DNA of 64,000 nucleotides from Opitutia bacterium (GCA_016217545.1 JACRHT010000012.1:1163360-1227359); one strand, 5' to 3'. Positions 9,028 to 19,233 are shown, counted from the first letter of the stretch. Notes: generated from the letters alone by a model not told the origin. Made by a program: numbers and translations.

Positions 9028-9834
9028 ATGAACGGAAGCTCTTCAACGGAATCGTCGCACCGAGGTTCGGCGATCCTTCGTGGGGTGATTGATTGTGCCG
9101 CCCTCGTGGGCGCGCTGGCCGGAAGCGTCGGCGTTCTCGGTGCGTCGATACTGCTGGGATTGGTGCTCATGACGGTGGCCGCCCCATCGGATGGGGTGAA
9201 GTGGTCGCTGCATCCCTACAGATTCGAGGTGAATCACGGTGGCGGCTCTTTTTCGGTGAGGCTGACGCTTCTGGCGGTGCTTTTCCTGGGCGCACCTGGA
9301 CTGCTCGCGGCGAGTTGGTTTCGCTTGCGGCATCGCTCGCCCATGACGCTCCTCCGGCTGGCTGCGTTGACGCTGGCGGTGGTGGCGGGATCGGTCGGAG
9401 TGTATCGCTGGTCGCGCACGGAGTCGGCGGATTTTATTCGCCAGCGGATGCCCGAGTTGCGCGTGGAATTTCTCAGCGAGCGCCCGGATACCACGGGCAA
9501 GGTGCTGCTCGTCGAGTTCTGGGCGACATGGTGCGGGCCGTGCGTCGCGAATATCCCGCACTTGAACGCGCTGCAAAAGGAGTTCGGCCCCGACGGGCTG
9601 GTCGTCATCGGCATCAGCGGAGAAGACGACTGCGCCGCCGTGGAGAAATTCTGGCGCAAGGGCGAGATGCGCTACGCGGTCGCTTACCAGGAAGGTGGCG
9701 CGCTGCAGAAGGAGCTTGGCGTGCACGGAATCCCCCACGCGTTTCTCGTCAATCGCAGGGGCGTCATCGTTTGGGAAGGCCACCCGGCCTCGCTTTCGGG
9801 TGCGGTGTTGCGCGGCTTCCTCGCGCGAAAATAG
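9028..9834 (+). CDS. membrane-anchored TlpA-like thioredoxin
   Basis: 268 residues. Three hydrophobic segments (about 25-52, 80-98 and 108-124) precede a periplasmic thioredoxin-fold domain with FWATWCGPC (C169, C172) and the cis-proline loop HGIPHAFLVN. It belongs to the TlpA/ResA-type disulfide reductases of the envelope. It is unrelated in architecture to the two smaller TlpA proteins at 49877 and 59764, which have a simple signal peptide. It converges with the fucosidase gene at 9837. Confidence 0.85.
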   Translation: MNGSSSTESSHRGSAILRGVIDCAALVGALAGSVGVLGASILLGLVLMTVAAPSDGVKWSLHPYRFEVNHGGGSFSVRLTLLAVLFLGAPGLLAASWFRLRHRSPMTLLRLAALTLAVVAGSVGVYRWSRTESADFIRQRMPELRVEFLSERPDTTGKVLLVEFWATWCGPCVANIPHLNALQKEFGPDGLVVIGISGEDDCAAVEKFWRKGEMRYAVAYQEGGALQKELGVHGIPHAFLVNRRGVIVWEGHPASLSGAVLRGFLARK

Positions 9835-9836
9835 CC

Positions 9837-12137
9837 TCAGCGCCAGAGGAAGGTCTCGCCTTTGGCGATCGCCAGCGGGCGGGTCTCGCGGCCGTGGCGC
9901 ACGGTGGTCGCGCGGCCGAGGGCGGAGACGATGCGAGCTTCGGTGAGTCTCCCGTCGGCCCACGCGAGATCGACCGTGTAGCCGCCGCGCGCGCGGAGAC
10001 CGGTCACGCGACCGGTTTTCCACGTGGAGGGCAGCGCGGGCAAGAGGTGCAGCTCGCCATTCTGACTTTGCAGCAGCATCTCGGCGATGGCGGCGGTGGC
10101 ACCGAAGTTGCCGTCGATTTGGAAGGGCGGGTGGGCGTCGAAGAGATTCGGGTAGGTGCCGCCGTGGCTGGAGTTGCCGGCGGTTGTCGGCTCCACGAAC
10201 AGGAGCTGTCGCATCAGCATCCGGTGCGCGTGGTCGCCGTCGAGGAGCCGCGCCCAGAAATTGATTTTCCACGCGAGCGACCAGCCGGTGCCGTCATCGC
10301 CGCGGAATTCGAGCGAGCGGCGCGCGGCGGCGAACAGCTCCGGCGTGCGCGGCGTGATCTCGTTGCCGGGATGCAGCGCCCAGAGGTGCGAGACGTGGCG
10401 GTGCGTGTTTTTCGGATCGTCGAGATCGGCGAGCAGCCATTCCTGCAACTGGCCATGCTGGCCGATTTTGTTGGGGATGAGTTTCGCCGCGGTGGCGCGC
10501 AGTTGCGCCGCGAACGCGGCGTCGGTGCCGAGTTCGTCGGCCGCGCGTGCGGTCCAGTCGAAGAGTCCGCGCAGGATTTGGTGATCCATCGCCGGCGCCA
10601 TCACGAGGCCGCCCTGCTCGGGCGAGTTGGACGGGCCGGACATGAGCTGGCCCGTGCTCGGTGCCGGGACGAGATAGCCGAGGAAAAACTCGGCGGCGCC
10701 GCGCAACAGCGGATAGGCCCGCGCGAGGAAGGCGCGGTCGCCGCTGAATTGGTAGTGTTCCCACAAGCTTTGGCAGAGCCACGCGCCGCCCATCGGCCAG
10801 ATGCCGTGGTTCGAGGCGTTGATCGGCGCGGTGCCGCGCCAGAGATCGGTGTTGTGGTGCAACACCCAGCCGCGCGCGCCGTAGTGCTCGCGCGCGGTCA
10901 ATTCGCCGCTCGGCACCAGGTCCGCGATCATCGCGAAGAGCGGTTCGGCGCACTCGGGCAACGCGGTGACCTCGGCAGGCCAGTAGTTCATCTCGGTGTT
11001 GATGTTCACCGTGTATTTGCTGCCCCACGCGGGCTTGAGGTCCTGGTTCCAGACGCCCTGCAAGTTGGCGGGTTGATCGCCGGGCCGGCTGCTCGCGATG
11101 AGCAGGTAGCGGCCGAATTGGAAAACGAGCGCGGCGAGCTGTGGGTCGGCGGATTTGTCCTCGGCGCGCAGGCGTTGGTCGGTCGGGAGAGCGGCCGCGG
11201 GCGACGTGCCGAGATCGAGCGTCACGCGCCGAAACAGTCCTCGATGATCGGCCTGATGCGCAGCGAGCAATGAGTCGGGCGTGGTGGCCGCGAGCGATTG
11301 CAGTTGGTCCGTGCAGCGCGCGACGAGGTCGGCGTCGGTCGAGAGCGCGCGCGAATTGATGAAGTTGGTCGCGGCGGTGAGCACGAGCGTCACACGGTCG
11401 GCCCCGGTCACGCGCAAACGATCGCCTTCGCGAGACGTCGTGCCGCCCTCGACGCGCGCGTGGATTTGGGCGGCGAAGCGCATGCCTCCGTCCGACACGC
11501 GTCCTTCGATCGCCAGGCCGGGAAGCGGCGTCTCGCGCGACATGCTGCCGGCGTGCGGACTCGTGAGACGGACCGTGAACGTGAGTTGGCCCGGTCGGCT
11601 GGCGGCGAGGCGGACGACGATCGCATTCGCCGGGTGGCTCGCAAAAACCTCGCGTGTGAACGTTGTGTCGCCGACGCGGTAGCGGGTGGCGGCCACGGCG
11701 TCGTCGAGATCGAGTTCGCGGCGATAGTCGGTGGCGTTCTCGTGCCCCGGGAAGGCCAACTCGAGGTCGCCGCAGGGTTGATAGTTCTGTTGCCGGAGCG
11801 GCTCGCTCATGAACTCGCGCAGCGCGAGCGCTTCGGCTTCCTTCTGCTTTCCCTCGGCGAGCAGGGCGCGGATCTCGGGAAGGAATTTCGCCGCGCCGAC
11901 GTGATGATACGCGTGCGGCGCGCCGGTCCACAGCGTGTCCTCGTTGAATTGGATGCGCTCGGTCGCCGTGCCGCCGAAGACCATGGCGCCCATGCGGCCG
12001 TTGCCGACGGGCAGCGCCTCGACCCACGCGGTGGCGGGGCGTTCATACCAAAGGCGGAGATCGGAGGCGGTCGCGAGCGCGACCAAACCGAGAATCGCGG
12101 CCGCGACGCAGAGCGAGCGGCGGGGGTGGAGGAGCAT
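9837..12137 (-). CDS. glycoside hydrolase family 95 alpha-L-fucosidase, secreted
   Basis: 766 residues with a signal peptide (about residues 1-24). GH95 enzymes are inverting alpha-1,2-L-fucosidases. Family landmarks are [36 protein letters not shown] (about residue 377, with the two Asn that activate water) and [14 protein letters not shown] (about residue 674, with the catalytic Asp). The length is near the family norm. It suggests use of fucosylated plant, algal or mucin glycans. No transporter or other glycosidase lies next to it. Confidence 0.92.
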   Translation of the reverse strand: MLLHPRRSLCVAAAILGLVALATASDLRLWYERPATAWVEALPVGNGRMGAMVFGGTATERIQFNEDTLWTGAPHAYHHVGAAKFLPEIRALLAEGKQKEAEALALREFMSEPLRQQNYQPCGDLELAFPGHENATDYRRELDLDDAVAATRYRVGDTTFTREVFASHPANAIVVRLAASRPGQLTFTVRLTSPHAGSMSRETPLPGLAIEGRVSDGGMRFAAQIHARVEGGTTSREGDRLRVTGADRVTLVLTAATNFINSRALSTDADLVARCTDQLQSLAATTPDSLLAAHQADHRGLFRRVTLDLGTSPAAALPTDQRLRAEDKSADPQLAALVFQFGRYLLIASSRPGDQPANLQGVWNQDLKPAWGSKYTVNINTEMNYWPAEVTALPECAEPLFAMIADLVPSGELTAREHYGARGWVLHHNTDLWRGTAPINASNHGIWPMGGAWLCQSLWEHYQFSGDRAFLARAYPLLRGAAEFFLGYLVPAPSTGQLMSGPSNSPEQGGLVMAPAMDHQILRGLFDWTARAADELGTDAAFAAQLRATAAKLIPNKIGQHGQLQEWLLADLDDPKNTHRHVSHLWALHPGNEITPRTPELFAAARRSLEFRGDDGTGWSLAWKINFWARLLDGDHAHRMLMRQLLFVEPTTAGNSSHGGTYPNLFDAHPPFQIDGNFGATAAIAEMLLQSQNGELHLLPALPSTWKTGRVTGLRARGGYTVDLAWADGRLTEARIVSALGRATTVRHGRETRPLAIAKGETFLWR

Positions 12138-12216
12138 CTACCAAGCAAAGCCGGCCGCGCGCGTCGTCGCAAGAAGCGGCGCCGTCGCGTCGTTGACCGC
12201 GGCGCGGTCAGGCGCG

Positions 12217-12669
12217 TCAGTCCTTGGTCTGCTCGATGACCGAGACCTTGCCGTTCGCGAACGTCACGCGGATGCGTTCCTCGACTTCGGGACGATACAT
12301 GTCGGCGAACACCGGCTCGTAGTAGACGCGGTAGGTATTGAGGTAGCGATCGTAGTAGACGCGGCGGTGGTAGCCGGCGAAGCGCGTGCCGTCGTAGCGC
12401 TCGAAATATGTGCTGTAGACCCAGACGGTTTGCGCGCCGTTGGCGGTGCGGGCCTCGCGTTTCTGGTCGGGGGCGCCGAGCGCGAGGTAGACCATGTCTT
12501 CGGTGTAGCCGATGTCGATGATGCCCTGCTTGATCTTGTTCTGGGTCGCGGCGTCGAGGCTGGCGAAGAGCTGCGGATTTTCCGCGATGCGTTTGTCGAC
12601 GGTTTCGCAACCGGCGACGAAAAGCAGCGCTGCGAGCGCCAACACGGAGGTGAGAAAGCGTGGGTTCAT
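12217..12669 (-). CDS. BamE/SmpA-like lipoprotein
   Basis: 150 residues, starting MNPRFLTSVLALAALLFVAGCETVDKR with lipobox FVAGC. The centre (KQGIIDIGYTEDMVYLALGAPDQKREARTANGAQTVWVYS) has the two-helix, two-strand pattern of the SmpA/OmlA/BamE fold, in which a helix leads into LGxP and a tryptophan-containing strand. A C-terminal Tyr-rich portion follows. The ATG at 12667-12669 immediately precedes the signal peptide. Whether it belongs to the BAM complex or is only a fold relative is unknown. Confidence 0.65.
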   Translation of the reverse strand: MNPRFLTSVLALAALLFVAGCETVDKRIAENPQLFASLDAATQNKIKQGIIDIGYTEDMVYLALGAPDQKREARTANGAQTVWVYSTYFERYDGTRFAGYHRRVYYDRYLNTYRVYYEPVFADMYRPEVEERIRVTFANGKVSVIEQTKD

Positions 12670-12734
12670 GATAGAGGGGAAGACGGCGCGAAGCCTACTC
12701 AGGTTCCACGGGATTTCCAGCGCCGCGGCGCGGA

Positions 12735-14774
12735 TCATAGCCGGACGCGGCGGAGGCGCAGGGCGTTCGACACGACGGTGATCGAACTGAGGCTCATCGC
12801 GGCCCCGGCGAACATGGGACTGAGCAGCCAGCCGAAAAGCGGATAGAACGCGCCCGCGGCGAGCGGCAGACCGAGGCCGTTGTAGATGAAGGCCCAGAAA
12901 AGGTTCTGCTTGATGTTGCGGAGCGTCGCGCGGCTGAGGTGCAGGGCGCGGACCAGCGCTTGGAGATCGCCCTTCACGAGCACGAGGCCCGCGCTGTGCA
13001 TCGCGACGTCGGTGCCGGTGCCCATCGCGATGCCGACGTTCGCGGCGGCGAGGGCGGGGGCGTCGTTCAAACCGTCGCCGGCGAACACGACGCGCTCGCC
13101 GCGGGACTGGTGCTCGCGGACGAGTTCCTGTTTGCGGGCGGGAGTGACCTCGGCGTGGAAGCCGTCGAGCTTCAGCTCGCGCGCGATCGCCTCGGCGGCG
13201 GCGGTGCGGTCTCCGGTGACCATGAACACGCGGAAGCCGCGGTGCTGCAGCTCAGCGATGGCAGCGGGCGTGGTGGGTTTGATGCGATCTGAGAGCGCCA
13301 GCGTGCCGGCGAAGGCGCCGTCGACGTGCACGCTGACGATCGTCGCCTGCGGCAGCGCCGGCAATGATGCGCCCGGCGCGCGACCGACGACGACCTCGCG
13401 CCGACCAACGCGGGCGCGCACGCCGAAACCGGGCGTGGCGGCGAAGTCGGTGACGGGCGGCAGTTCGAGGCTGCGTTGGAATGCGGCGGCGACGATCGCG
13501 CGGCCGAGCGGGTGCTCGCTGGGCGACTCGGCGGCGGCCGCGAGTCGGAAGAGCTCCTCGTCCGTGAAGCCCGGTGCGGCGGCGAAGGCGACGAGTTCAG
13601 GGCGGCCTTCGGTCAGCGTGCCGGTCTTGTCGATGAGCAAGGTGTTCGCGCTCGCGAGCGCTTCAAGGGCGGCGGCGTTCTTCACCAGCACGCCAGCCTG
13701 CGCGCCACGGCCAATGCCGGTGACCAGCGACATCGGCGTGGCGAGACCGAGCGCGCACGGGCACGCGATGATGAGGACCGAGACGGCGTTGATCAGGCCG
13801 TAGAGCCAGCCGCGTTCGGGCGCGAGGAGCGTCCAGGCGAGGAACGACGTGGTGGCGATCGCGAGCACGACCGGGAAGAACCACGTGATGATGCGGTCGG
13901 CGACGCGGGCGATGGGCGGCTCGCTTTCGATGGCTTCCTCGACGAGCCGGACGATCTGCGCGAGCAGCGTGTCGGCGCCCACATGCTCCGCGCGGTAGAT
14001 GAAGGAGCCGGTGGTGTTGAGCGTGCCGGCGCTGACTTTGTCGCCGACGGATTTGGCGACGGGCAACGGTTCGCCGGTGAGCATGGACTCGTCGATTTCC
14101 GTGGCGCCGGCGGTCAGCACGCCGTCGACCGGCAGGTTCTCGCCCGGGCGGACGCGCAGGACGTCACCCGGTTGAAGCTTCTCGATCGGCACCTCGTGCT
14201 CGCTGCCGTCAGCGTCGATGCGATGCGCGATTTTCGGGGCGAGATTCATCAGCGCGCGGATGGCAGCGTCGGTGCGTGCGGTGGCGCGCTGCTCAAGGAT
14301 CTGGCCGAGGAGGACGATGGTGGTCGTGAACGCCGTCGCCTCGAAGTAGAGCGTGGCTCCGTGCGCAGTGAAAAACTGCGCCGGCAGGTGCGCCCAGAAA
14401 AGTGTGACTACGGCGCTGAAGAAATACGCGGCACCGGTGCCGGTCACGGTGAGGAGAAACATGTTCGGATCGCGCGCCCGGATCGCTTTCGCCCAGCGGC
14501 GGATGAACGGCCAGCCGCTCCAGAAAAATACCGGCGTCGTGAGGACGAATTGAATCCACGCCGACTGCTGCATCGTGAGCCAGTCGTAGATGTTGTGGGA
14601 GAACATCGGCCACATCGCGAGGACGAGGACCGGCAGCGAGAGCGCGGCGGCGACGTAGAATTTCGGCCGCAGGTAACGCTCGTGCGGCAGGCCCATGTGC
14701 ACGGGCTGGTCGGGTGGCGGGAGCGCGGGAGAGTCGGGTCCGGCGGGGGGGCCGTGATGAGAATGGGAGGACAT
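12735..14774 (-). CDS. copA: Cu(I)-exporting P1B-type ATPase
   Basis: 679 residues. The metal-binding CPC is C338-P-C340 in [12 protein letters not shown], the phosphorylated Asp is D382 in DKTGTLTEG, and TGEPLPV and [20 protein letters not shown] follow the P1B plan. The last helices show YN and [15 protein letters not shown], the signature of Cu(I) transporters. The usual N-terminal heavy-metal-associated domain is absent; only a short His-containing leader (MSSHSHHG) remains. It lies one base downstream of the small membrane protein gene, in an operon that begins with the Cys-rich peptide. Confidence 0.9.
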   Translation of the reverse strand: MSSHSHHGPPAGPDSPALPPPDQPVHMGLPHERYLRPKFYVAAALSLPVLVLAMWPMFSHNIYDWLTMQQSAWIQFVLTTPVFFWSGWPFIRRWAKAIRARDPNMFLLTVTGTGAAYFFSAVVTLFWAHLPAQFFTAHGATLYFEATAFTTTIVLLGQILEQRATARTDAAIRALMNLAPKIAHRIDADGSEHEVPIEKLQPGDVLRVRPGENLPVDGVLTAGATEIDESMLTGEPLPVAKSVGDKVSAGTLNTTGSFIYRAEHVGADTLLAQIVRLVEEAIESEPPIARVADRIITWFFPVVLAIATTSFLAWTLLAPERGWLYGLINAVSVLIIACPCALGLATPMSLVTGIGRGAQAGVLVKNAAALEALASANTLLIDKTGTLTEGRPELVAFAAAPGFTDEELFRLAAAAESPSEHPLGRAIVAAAFQRSLELPPVTDFAATPGFGVRARVGRREVVVGRAPGASLPALPQATIVSVHVDGAFAGTLALSDRIKPTTPAAIAELQHRGFRVFMVTGDRTAAAEAIARELKLDGFHAEVTPARKQELVREHQSRGERVVFAGDGLNDAPALAAANVGIAMGTGTDVAMHSAGLVLVKGDLQALVRALHLSRATLRNIKQNLFWAFIYNGLGLPLAAGAFYPLFGWLLSPMFAGAAMSLSSITVVSNALRLRRVRL

Positions 14775-14775
14775 G

Positions 14776-15039
14776 TCAGCGGATCAGTTCGAGTTCAGCC
14801 GTGCGCGGTGCGGAGGAACCGGAACGCGACGGACCGTAGGCGATGAACAACAGGAACGCCAGCGCGATGGGCACCAGCGCACGCAGCAGCGGCGAGCGCC
14901 GCGGATATCCGAGCGAGTAAGGCTCGACGGCGTCGACGTCGCGGGCGGGCGCGACGGATTCGTCGGGTCGCGCGAGACGGCGCCAGGCCGCTCGGCGGCG
15001 GCGCTCGAGCAGGTCAGCTTCGAAAAGGGCCGGGCTCAT
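14776..15039 (-). CDS. small single-pass membrane protein of the copper operon
   Basis: 87 residues: an Arg-rich cytoplasmic N-terminal half ([18 protein letters not shown]) and one transmembrane segment at about residues 54-70. No metal ligands stand out. Its ATG overlaps the stop of the upstream Cys-rich gene (ATGA), and its own stop is one base from the copA start, so all three are almost certainly translated from one message. A scaffold or accessory role for the ATPase is an inference from position only. Confidence 0.6.
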   Translation of the reverse strand: MSPALFEADLLERRRRAAWRRLARPDESVAPARDVDAVEPYSLGYPRRSPLLRALVPIALAFLLFIAYGPSRSGSSAPRTAELELIR

Positions 15040-15209
15040 GACGTGTAGGCGCGCGCGGCGCGGCGAAGATCCCAAAGCGCGAGCGCGATCAGGGCGTTGA
15101 AGACGTGGCAGCGGCAACGCGGTGCGTTGGCGCAGGTGCAGCGCGGGCAGCCGCAGGCGGCGGTGCGGGAGGCGCGCGGTGGGCGGGAACGGGCGGTGGA
15201 TTTTGGCAT
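15036..15209 (-). CDS. 57-residue Cys-rich peptide, possible copper-binding protein
   Basis: An ATG at 15207-15209 opens a 57-codon frame whose middle reads ACGCPRCTCANAPRCRCH: six Cys in CxCxxCxC and CxC spacing followed by His, then a hydrophobic stretch (FNALIALALW). The spacing resembles small metal-thiolate proteins more than a zinc ribbon. It overlaps the next gene by ATGA, lies at the head of the copA operon and sits 79 bp downstream of a copper-island palindrome. A role as copper buffer or chaperone is inferred from these facts; I recognise no named family. Confidence 0.55.
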   Translation of the reverse strand: MPKSTARSRPPRASRTAACGCPRCTCANAPRCRCHVFNALIALALWDLRRAARAYTS

Positions 15210-15288
15210 GGGATGAGTCGCTTCATCCCGGAGACGGACCTCGCGCCGGAATCTTACACTCGTGTTCGCCCGTCCGGCTTCCTCTCGA

Positions 15289-15305
15289 GTAACCTAATAG
15301 GTTAC
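15289..15305. promoter_or_regulatory. 17-bp palindrome, copper-island site 1
   Basis: GTAACCTAATAGGTTAC is a palindrome apart from its central base. It lies 79 bp upstream of the Cys-rich peptide start. The same sequence recurs at 15354 (opposite orientation) and at 21147. It is a strong candidate operator, or a paired promoter element, for the copper genes. Confidence 0.65.
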
Positions 15306-15353
15306 CCAGGCTTCCGCATCCACCGCCTCTTTCACTGTGGAATGGAGATCGCG

Positions 15354-15370
15354 GTAACCTATTAGGTTAC
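15354..15370. promoter_or_regulatory. 17-bp palindrome, copper-island site 2
   Basis: GTAACCTATTAGGTTAC is the exact reverse complement of site 1, centred 65 bp away, between the 3' end of the ECF sigma gene and the copA operon. A centre spacing of about six helical turns would allow two bound dimers to face the same side of the DNA. Confidence 0.65.
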
Positions 15371-15409
15371 TCAAGCCGCGTGGCTCAGGGTGCGCGCAAG
15401 AGCGTTGTC

Positions 15410-15964
15410 TCAATCGGCGCAGTCGCAGTCGAGGCACGCGCCGTCGGCGCAGTCGCCGCAGAAGGCCTCGAGGCGTGCGCGCAGTTCCTTGCGGGCACGG
15501 TGGAGCGTGACGCTGGCGTGGTTGGCGGAAATCTTGAGAGCTCGGGCGGCGTCCTGCACGGGCTCGCCGTCGAGATCGACGCGGCGCAGCAACTCGGCTT
15601 GGAGCGGCTTCAGCGTGCCCACTACGCCGCCGAGGCAGGTGCAAAGCTGCTTTTCGACGACCGCGGCGGGTGCGACGTCGTCGCCGAGCGCGGTGATGAG
15701 CGTGCCGAGGGCTTCGTCGCGGCGGCGCGCGGCGCCGCGTGCGCGATAGTGATCGACGAGCGCATGCCGCAGCAGCTGGTAGAACCACGCCACGGCCTTT
15801 TCATCGTCGCGGATCTCGCGGGCGCGCTGCACGGCTTTGGCGAGGCCGTGCTGGAGGATGTCCTCCGCTTCGGCCTCGCTCCCGACGCGCGCAGCGAGGA
15901 ACGCCTTGAAGGCGCCGCGGTGCGCGTGGAGCGCTTGGGCAAGGGGCGTGGCATCGCGCGGCAT
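15410..15964 (-). CDS. CorE-like ECF sigma factor with Cys-rich C-terminus
   Basis: 184 residues. Region 2 is at about 8-75 (EDILQHGLAKAVQRA...AVAWFYQLLRHALVDHYR) and region 4 at about 112-166 (LKISANHASVTLHRARKELR). Two features fit CorE-type (ECF44) copper-sensing sigma factors: a CxC pair in the linker (C108, C110) and a C-terminal Cys cluster (C169, C172, C177, C180, C182). In that family, copper bound to these Cys controls DNA binding directly, without an anti-sigma factor, and none is encoded here. It starts 8 bp after cusA and is probably cotranscribed with it. Confidence 0.8.
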   Translation of the reverse strand: MPRDATPLAQALHAHRGAFKAFLAARVGSEAEAEDILQHGLAKAVQRAREIRDDEKAVAWFYQLLRHALVDHYRARGAARRRDEALGTLITALGDDVAPAAVVEKQLCTCLGGVVGTLKPLQAELLRRVDLDGEPVQDAARALKISANHASVTLHRARKELRARLEAFCGDCADGACLDCDCAD

Positions 15965-15972
15965 GGCGGCTC

Positions 15973-18900
15973 TTACGCTGTCCGGAGCTCGCGTTCGCGC
16001 AACCAGGCGAAAATCACCGGCGTGACGATCAGGATGTGGATGAGCGACGAGATCATGCCGCCGACGACCGGCGCGGCGAGCGGCTGCATGATTTCGACGC
16101 CGGTGCGCGTGCTCCAGAAAATCGGCAGGAGCGAGGCGACGGTGGTGGCGACGGTCATGACTTTCGGGCGGAGGCGCAGGCGGGCGCCTTCCTTCACGGC
16201 GGCGAGCAGGTCCTCGCGCGTGAGCGCGCGGCCGGTTTCCCGGCGCCGCTTTTCGAGCGCTTCCTCGAGGTAGACGACCATGACGACGCCGGTCTGGATC
16301 GCGGTGCCAAAGAGCGCGATGTAGCCGACCCAGACGGCGACGGAGAAATTGAAGCCCATGAACGCCTGCAGCAGCACGCCGCCGGTGAGGGCGAACGGCA
16401 CGGCGAGAATCACGTGCGCGGCTTCGGCGACGGAGCGGAACGTCACGACGAGCAGCGCGAAGATGATCACGATGACGGCGGGGAAAACGTAGGTCAGTGT
16501 CTGGCGCGCGCGGATCTGGTGCTCGTATTGGCCGGAGTATTCGACGGTCATGCCGGGATCGAGCGTCACCTCCTTTTCGATGCGCTCCTTGATCTCGTTG
16601 ACGAAGCCGCCGAGGTCGCGGTCGCCGACGTTGGCCTGCACGAAGACGCGGAGACGGCCGTTTTCGCTCTGGATTTCGTTCGGACCGACGATGCGTTTCA
16701 CGTCGGCGACTTGGCGGAGTTGCACCATCGCGCCGGACGGAGTGGGGAAACTGAGTTCGCCGAGCTTGTCGATGTCGGCGCGGTCATCGGAGTCGAGGCG
16801 CACTTGGATTGGGCGGCGCTCGCGGCCTTCGAGCGTCGTGGCTACAGTGGCGCCGCCGAGGCCGGCTTCGACGTATTCGTAGACCTGTTTTACGCTGAGT
16901 CCGTAGCGCGCGAGGTCGGGGCGGCGGACGGCGATCTCGAGGTAGGGCTTGCCCTGCACGCGCGATGGCGCGACGCCGGTGGCGCCTTGGATGCGGTTGA
17001 TGACGCGCTCGACCTCGAAGGCTTTGGCCTGGAGCGCGTCGAGGTTGTCGCCGAAGATTTTCACGCCGACCTGCGCGCGAATGCCGGTGCTCGTCATCAG
17101 AATGCGGTTCTCGATCGGCTGAAGGAAGCCGGGCACGTAGCCGGGGACGTTCATGAGCTTCGCGGAGAGGTCGGCGATGATGCTCTGCTTCGTCGTGCCG
17201 GCGGGCCACTCGGACGGCGGCTTCAGCATGATCGTGGTCTCGATCATCTCGACGGGCGCGGGATCGGTGGCGGTCTCGGCGCGGCCGAGTTTGCCGGCGA
17301 CGGAGGCGACGGCGGGGTGCTCGCTCATGACCTTGTCCTGCCACGCCATGATGCGCTTCACCTCAGTGAGGGACGTCGCGGGCAGGAGCACGGGCATGAA
17401 CAACAGCGAGCCTTCCTCGAGCGTGGGCATGAACTCGCTGCCGAAGCCGGAGAGGTGGCGAGAGACTTCAGGCGAGAGGCGCGCGTTGACCGCGCGCGGC
17501 AGGCCGAAGGCGACGACGAGGCACACGGCGAGCAGCGCGAACGCGGCGCCGAGCACGCTCTTGCGGTGCGTCAGCGCCCAGTCGAGCACGGGGTCGTAAA
17601 TTTTCAGCAAGCCGCGCATGAGCCAGTTCTCGTGCTCGGGCTTGAACGGACCGCGGACGAGCAGCGTGCAAAACACCGGCACGGCGGTGATCGCCAGCAG
17701 CATGGCGCCGATGAGCGCGAAGCTCTTCGTGTAGGCGAGCGGATGGAAGAGTTTGCCCTCCTGGCCGCTGAGCAGGAACACCGGCACGAACGCCAGGATG
17801 ATGATCAGCATCGAGAAGAACATCGGCCGGCCGACCTGCGTGGCGGCCTCGAGCGTGAGCTGAAAAACCTCCTTCGCCGTGAGTTCGGGCGGAGGTAGGG
17901 CGGGACCGCTGGGCCCGCCGTCGTTCGAGGATCCCTGCGGCGCGCCCAGCGGTCGCGCCCTACCTTTCGCTTCGAGCGCGCGCTCGCAGTGGCGAATGAC
18001 GTTTTCCGTCATGACGATGCCGGCGTCGACGAGCACGCCGATCGAGATGGCGATGCCGGTCAGCGACATGATGTGCGACGGGATGCCGAAGCGATCCATC
18101 AGGATGAACGAGATCAGGATCGAGGCCGGCAGCGGCAGCGTGACGATCAGGATGCTGCGAAAGTGAAACAGGAAGAGGATGTGCGCGAGCGTCACGAGGA
18201 TGACCTCCTCGACGAGCGCGTGCTTCAGCGTGTCGATCGCGCGCGAGATCAGGTCGCTGCGGTCGTAGAACGGTTGCACGGTGACGCCCTTCGGCAAGCC
18301 GGCGGAGAGCGAGGCGAGGCGCTCCTTCACGTCGGAGATGACGCGGTAGGCGTTCTCGCCGTAGCGCATGACGACGATGCCGCCGACGACCTCGCGGCCG
18401 TTCACATCGAGCGCGCCGCGGCGGAAATCGCCGCCGAGCCGCACGGTGGCGACATCGCGCAGGAAGAGCGGCGTGCCGTTGCGCGGCTTGAGCGCGATCG
18501 TCTCGAGATCGGCGGCGCTCTTCACGAGGCCGACGCCGCGCACGATGTATTCGGCGCCGTTTTCCTCAATGGTTTTGCCGCCGACGTTAAGGTTGGCGGC
18601 CGCGACGGCGTCCATGACCTCGCCGAGCATCACGTCGTATTGGCGGAGCTTGAGAGAGGAAACCTCGACCTGCCATTGGCGCACGAAGCCGCCGAGGCTC
18701 GCGACCTCTGCGACGCCGGGCACGGCGGTGAGTTGGTAGCGGAGAAACGTGTCCTGCAACGTGCGCAGCGAGCCGAGGTCCTGCGTGCCAGACTCGTCTT
18801 TAAGATAGTATTGGTAGATCCAGCCGAGGCCGGTGGCGTCGGGGCCGAGGCGCGCGACGACACCGGAGGGCAGCAGGTCGCCGAGGGAGTTGAGGCGTTC

Positions 18901-19233
18901 GAGCACGCGCGTGCGCGCGAAATAGGTGTCGATCTTGTCGTCGAAAATGACCGTGAGGAACGAGAAGCCGAACATCGACGTGGCGCGCACGCTCTTCACG
19001 CCGGCGAGGCCTTGGAGCGATGTGCTGAGCGGATAAGTGATCTGGTCCTCGACTTCCTGCGGCGAGCGGCCCGGCCAGTCGGCGTAGACGATGACCTGGT
19101 TTTCCGAGAGGTCGGGAATCGCGTCGATCGGCACGCGCTGCAGTGCGACGACGCCCCACGCACAGAGCGCAAGGAAGCCCGCGAGGACGATGAAGCGGTT
19201 GGCGAGCGACCAGCGGATGATGGCGTTGATCAT
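15973..19233 (-). CDS. cusA: heavy-metal RND efflux pump, inner-membrane permease (CusA/CzcA family)
   Basis: 1086 residues, starting MINAIIRWSLANRFIVLAG. This is a proton-driven exporter of the HME-RND type with the usual two sets of membrane helices and two large periplasmic loops (ADWPGRSPQEVEDQITYPLS, GSEFMPTLEEGSLLFMPV). The neighbours imply copper or silver. At about residues 424-447, in the cytoplasmic loop before the second half of the first helix bundle, a near-perfect 71-nt hairpin is read through in frame, giving a Gly/Pro/Ser-rich insert. The start at 19231-19233 is preferred over an upstream extension. No outer-membrane CusC partner is encoded nearby. Confidence 0.92.
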   Translation of the reverse strand: MINAIIRWSLANRFIVLAGFLALCAWGVVALQRVPIDAIPDLSENQVIVYADWPGRSPQEVEDQITYPLSTSLQGLAGVKSVRATSMFGFSFLTVIFDDKIDTYFARTRVLERLNSLGDLLPSGVVARLGPDATGLGWIYQYYLKDESGTQDLGSLRTLQDTFLRYQLTAVPGVAEVASLGGFVRQWQVEVSSLKLRQYDVMLGEVMDAVAAANLNVGGKTIEENGAEYIVRGVGLVKSAADLETIALKPRNGTPLFLRDVATVRLGGDFRRGALDVNGREVVGGIVVMRYGENAYRVISDVKERLASLSAGLPKGVTVQPFYDRSDLISRAIDTLKHALVEEVILVTLAHILFLFHFRSILIVTLPLPASILISFILMDRFGIPSHIMSLTGIAISIGVLVDAGIVMTENVIRHCERALEAKGRARPLGAPQGSSNDGGPSGPALPPPELTAKEVFQLTLEAATQVGRPMFFSMLIIILAFVPVFLLSGQEGKLFHPLAYTKSFALIGAMLLAITAVPVFCTLLVRGPFKPEHENWLMRGLLKIYDPVLDWALTHRKSVLGAAFALLAVCLVVAFGLPRAVNARLSPEVSRHLSGFGSEFMPTLEEGSLLFMPVLLPATSLTEVKRIMAWQDKVMSEHPAVASVAGKLGRAETATDPAPVEMIETTIMLKPPSEWPAGTTKQSIIADLSAKLMNVPGYVPGFLQPIENRILMTSTGIRAQVGVKIFGDNLDALQAKAFEVERVINRIQGATGVAPSRVQGKPYLEIAVRRPDLARYGLSVKQVYEYVEAGLGGATVATTLEGRERRPIQVRLDSDDRADIDKLGELSFPTPSGAMVQLRQVADVKRIVGPNEIQSENGRLRVFVQANVGDRDLGGFVNEIKERIEKEVTLDPGMTVEYSGQYEHQIRARQTLTYVFPAVIVIIFALLVVTFRSVAEAAHVILAVPFALTGGVLLQAFMGFNFSVAVWVGYIALFGTAIQTGVVMVVYLEEALEKRRRETGRALTREDLLAAVKEGARLRLRPKVMTVATTVASLLPIFWSTRTGVEIMQPLAAPVVGGMISSLIHILIVTPVIFAWLRERELRTA
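17894..17964. repeat. REP-like hairpin element inside cusA
   Basis: Two 26-nt arms, 17894-17919 and 17939-17964, are inverted repeats with only two mismatched positions and flank a 19-nt loop. Each arm starts GGTAGGGCG at its outer end. The element is translated as part of CusA. This looks like a mobile palindromic repeat that landed in a loop that tolerates inserts. Confidence 0.6.
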
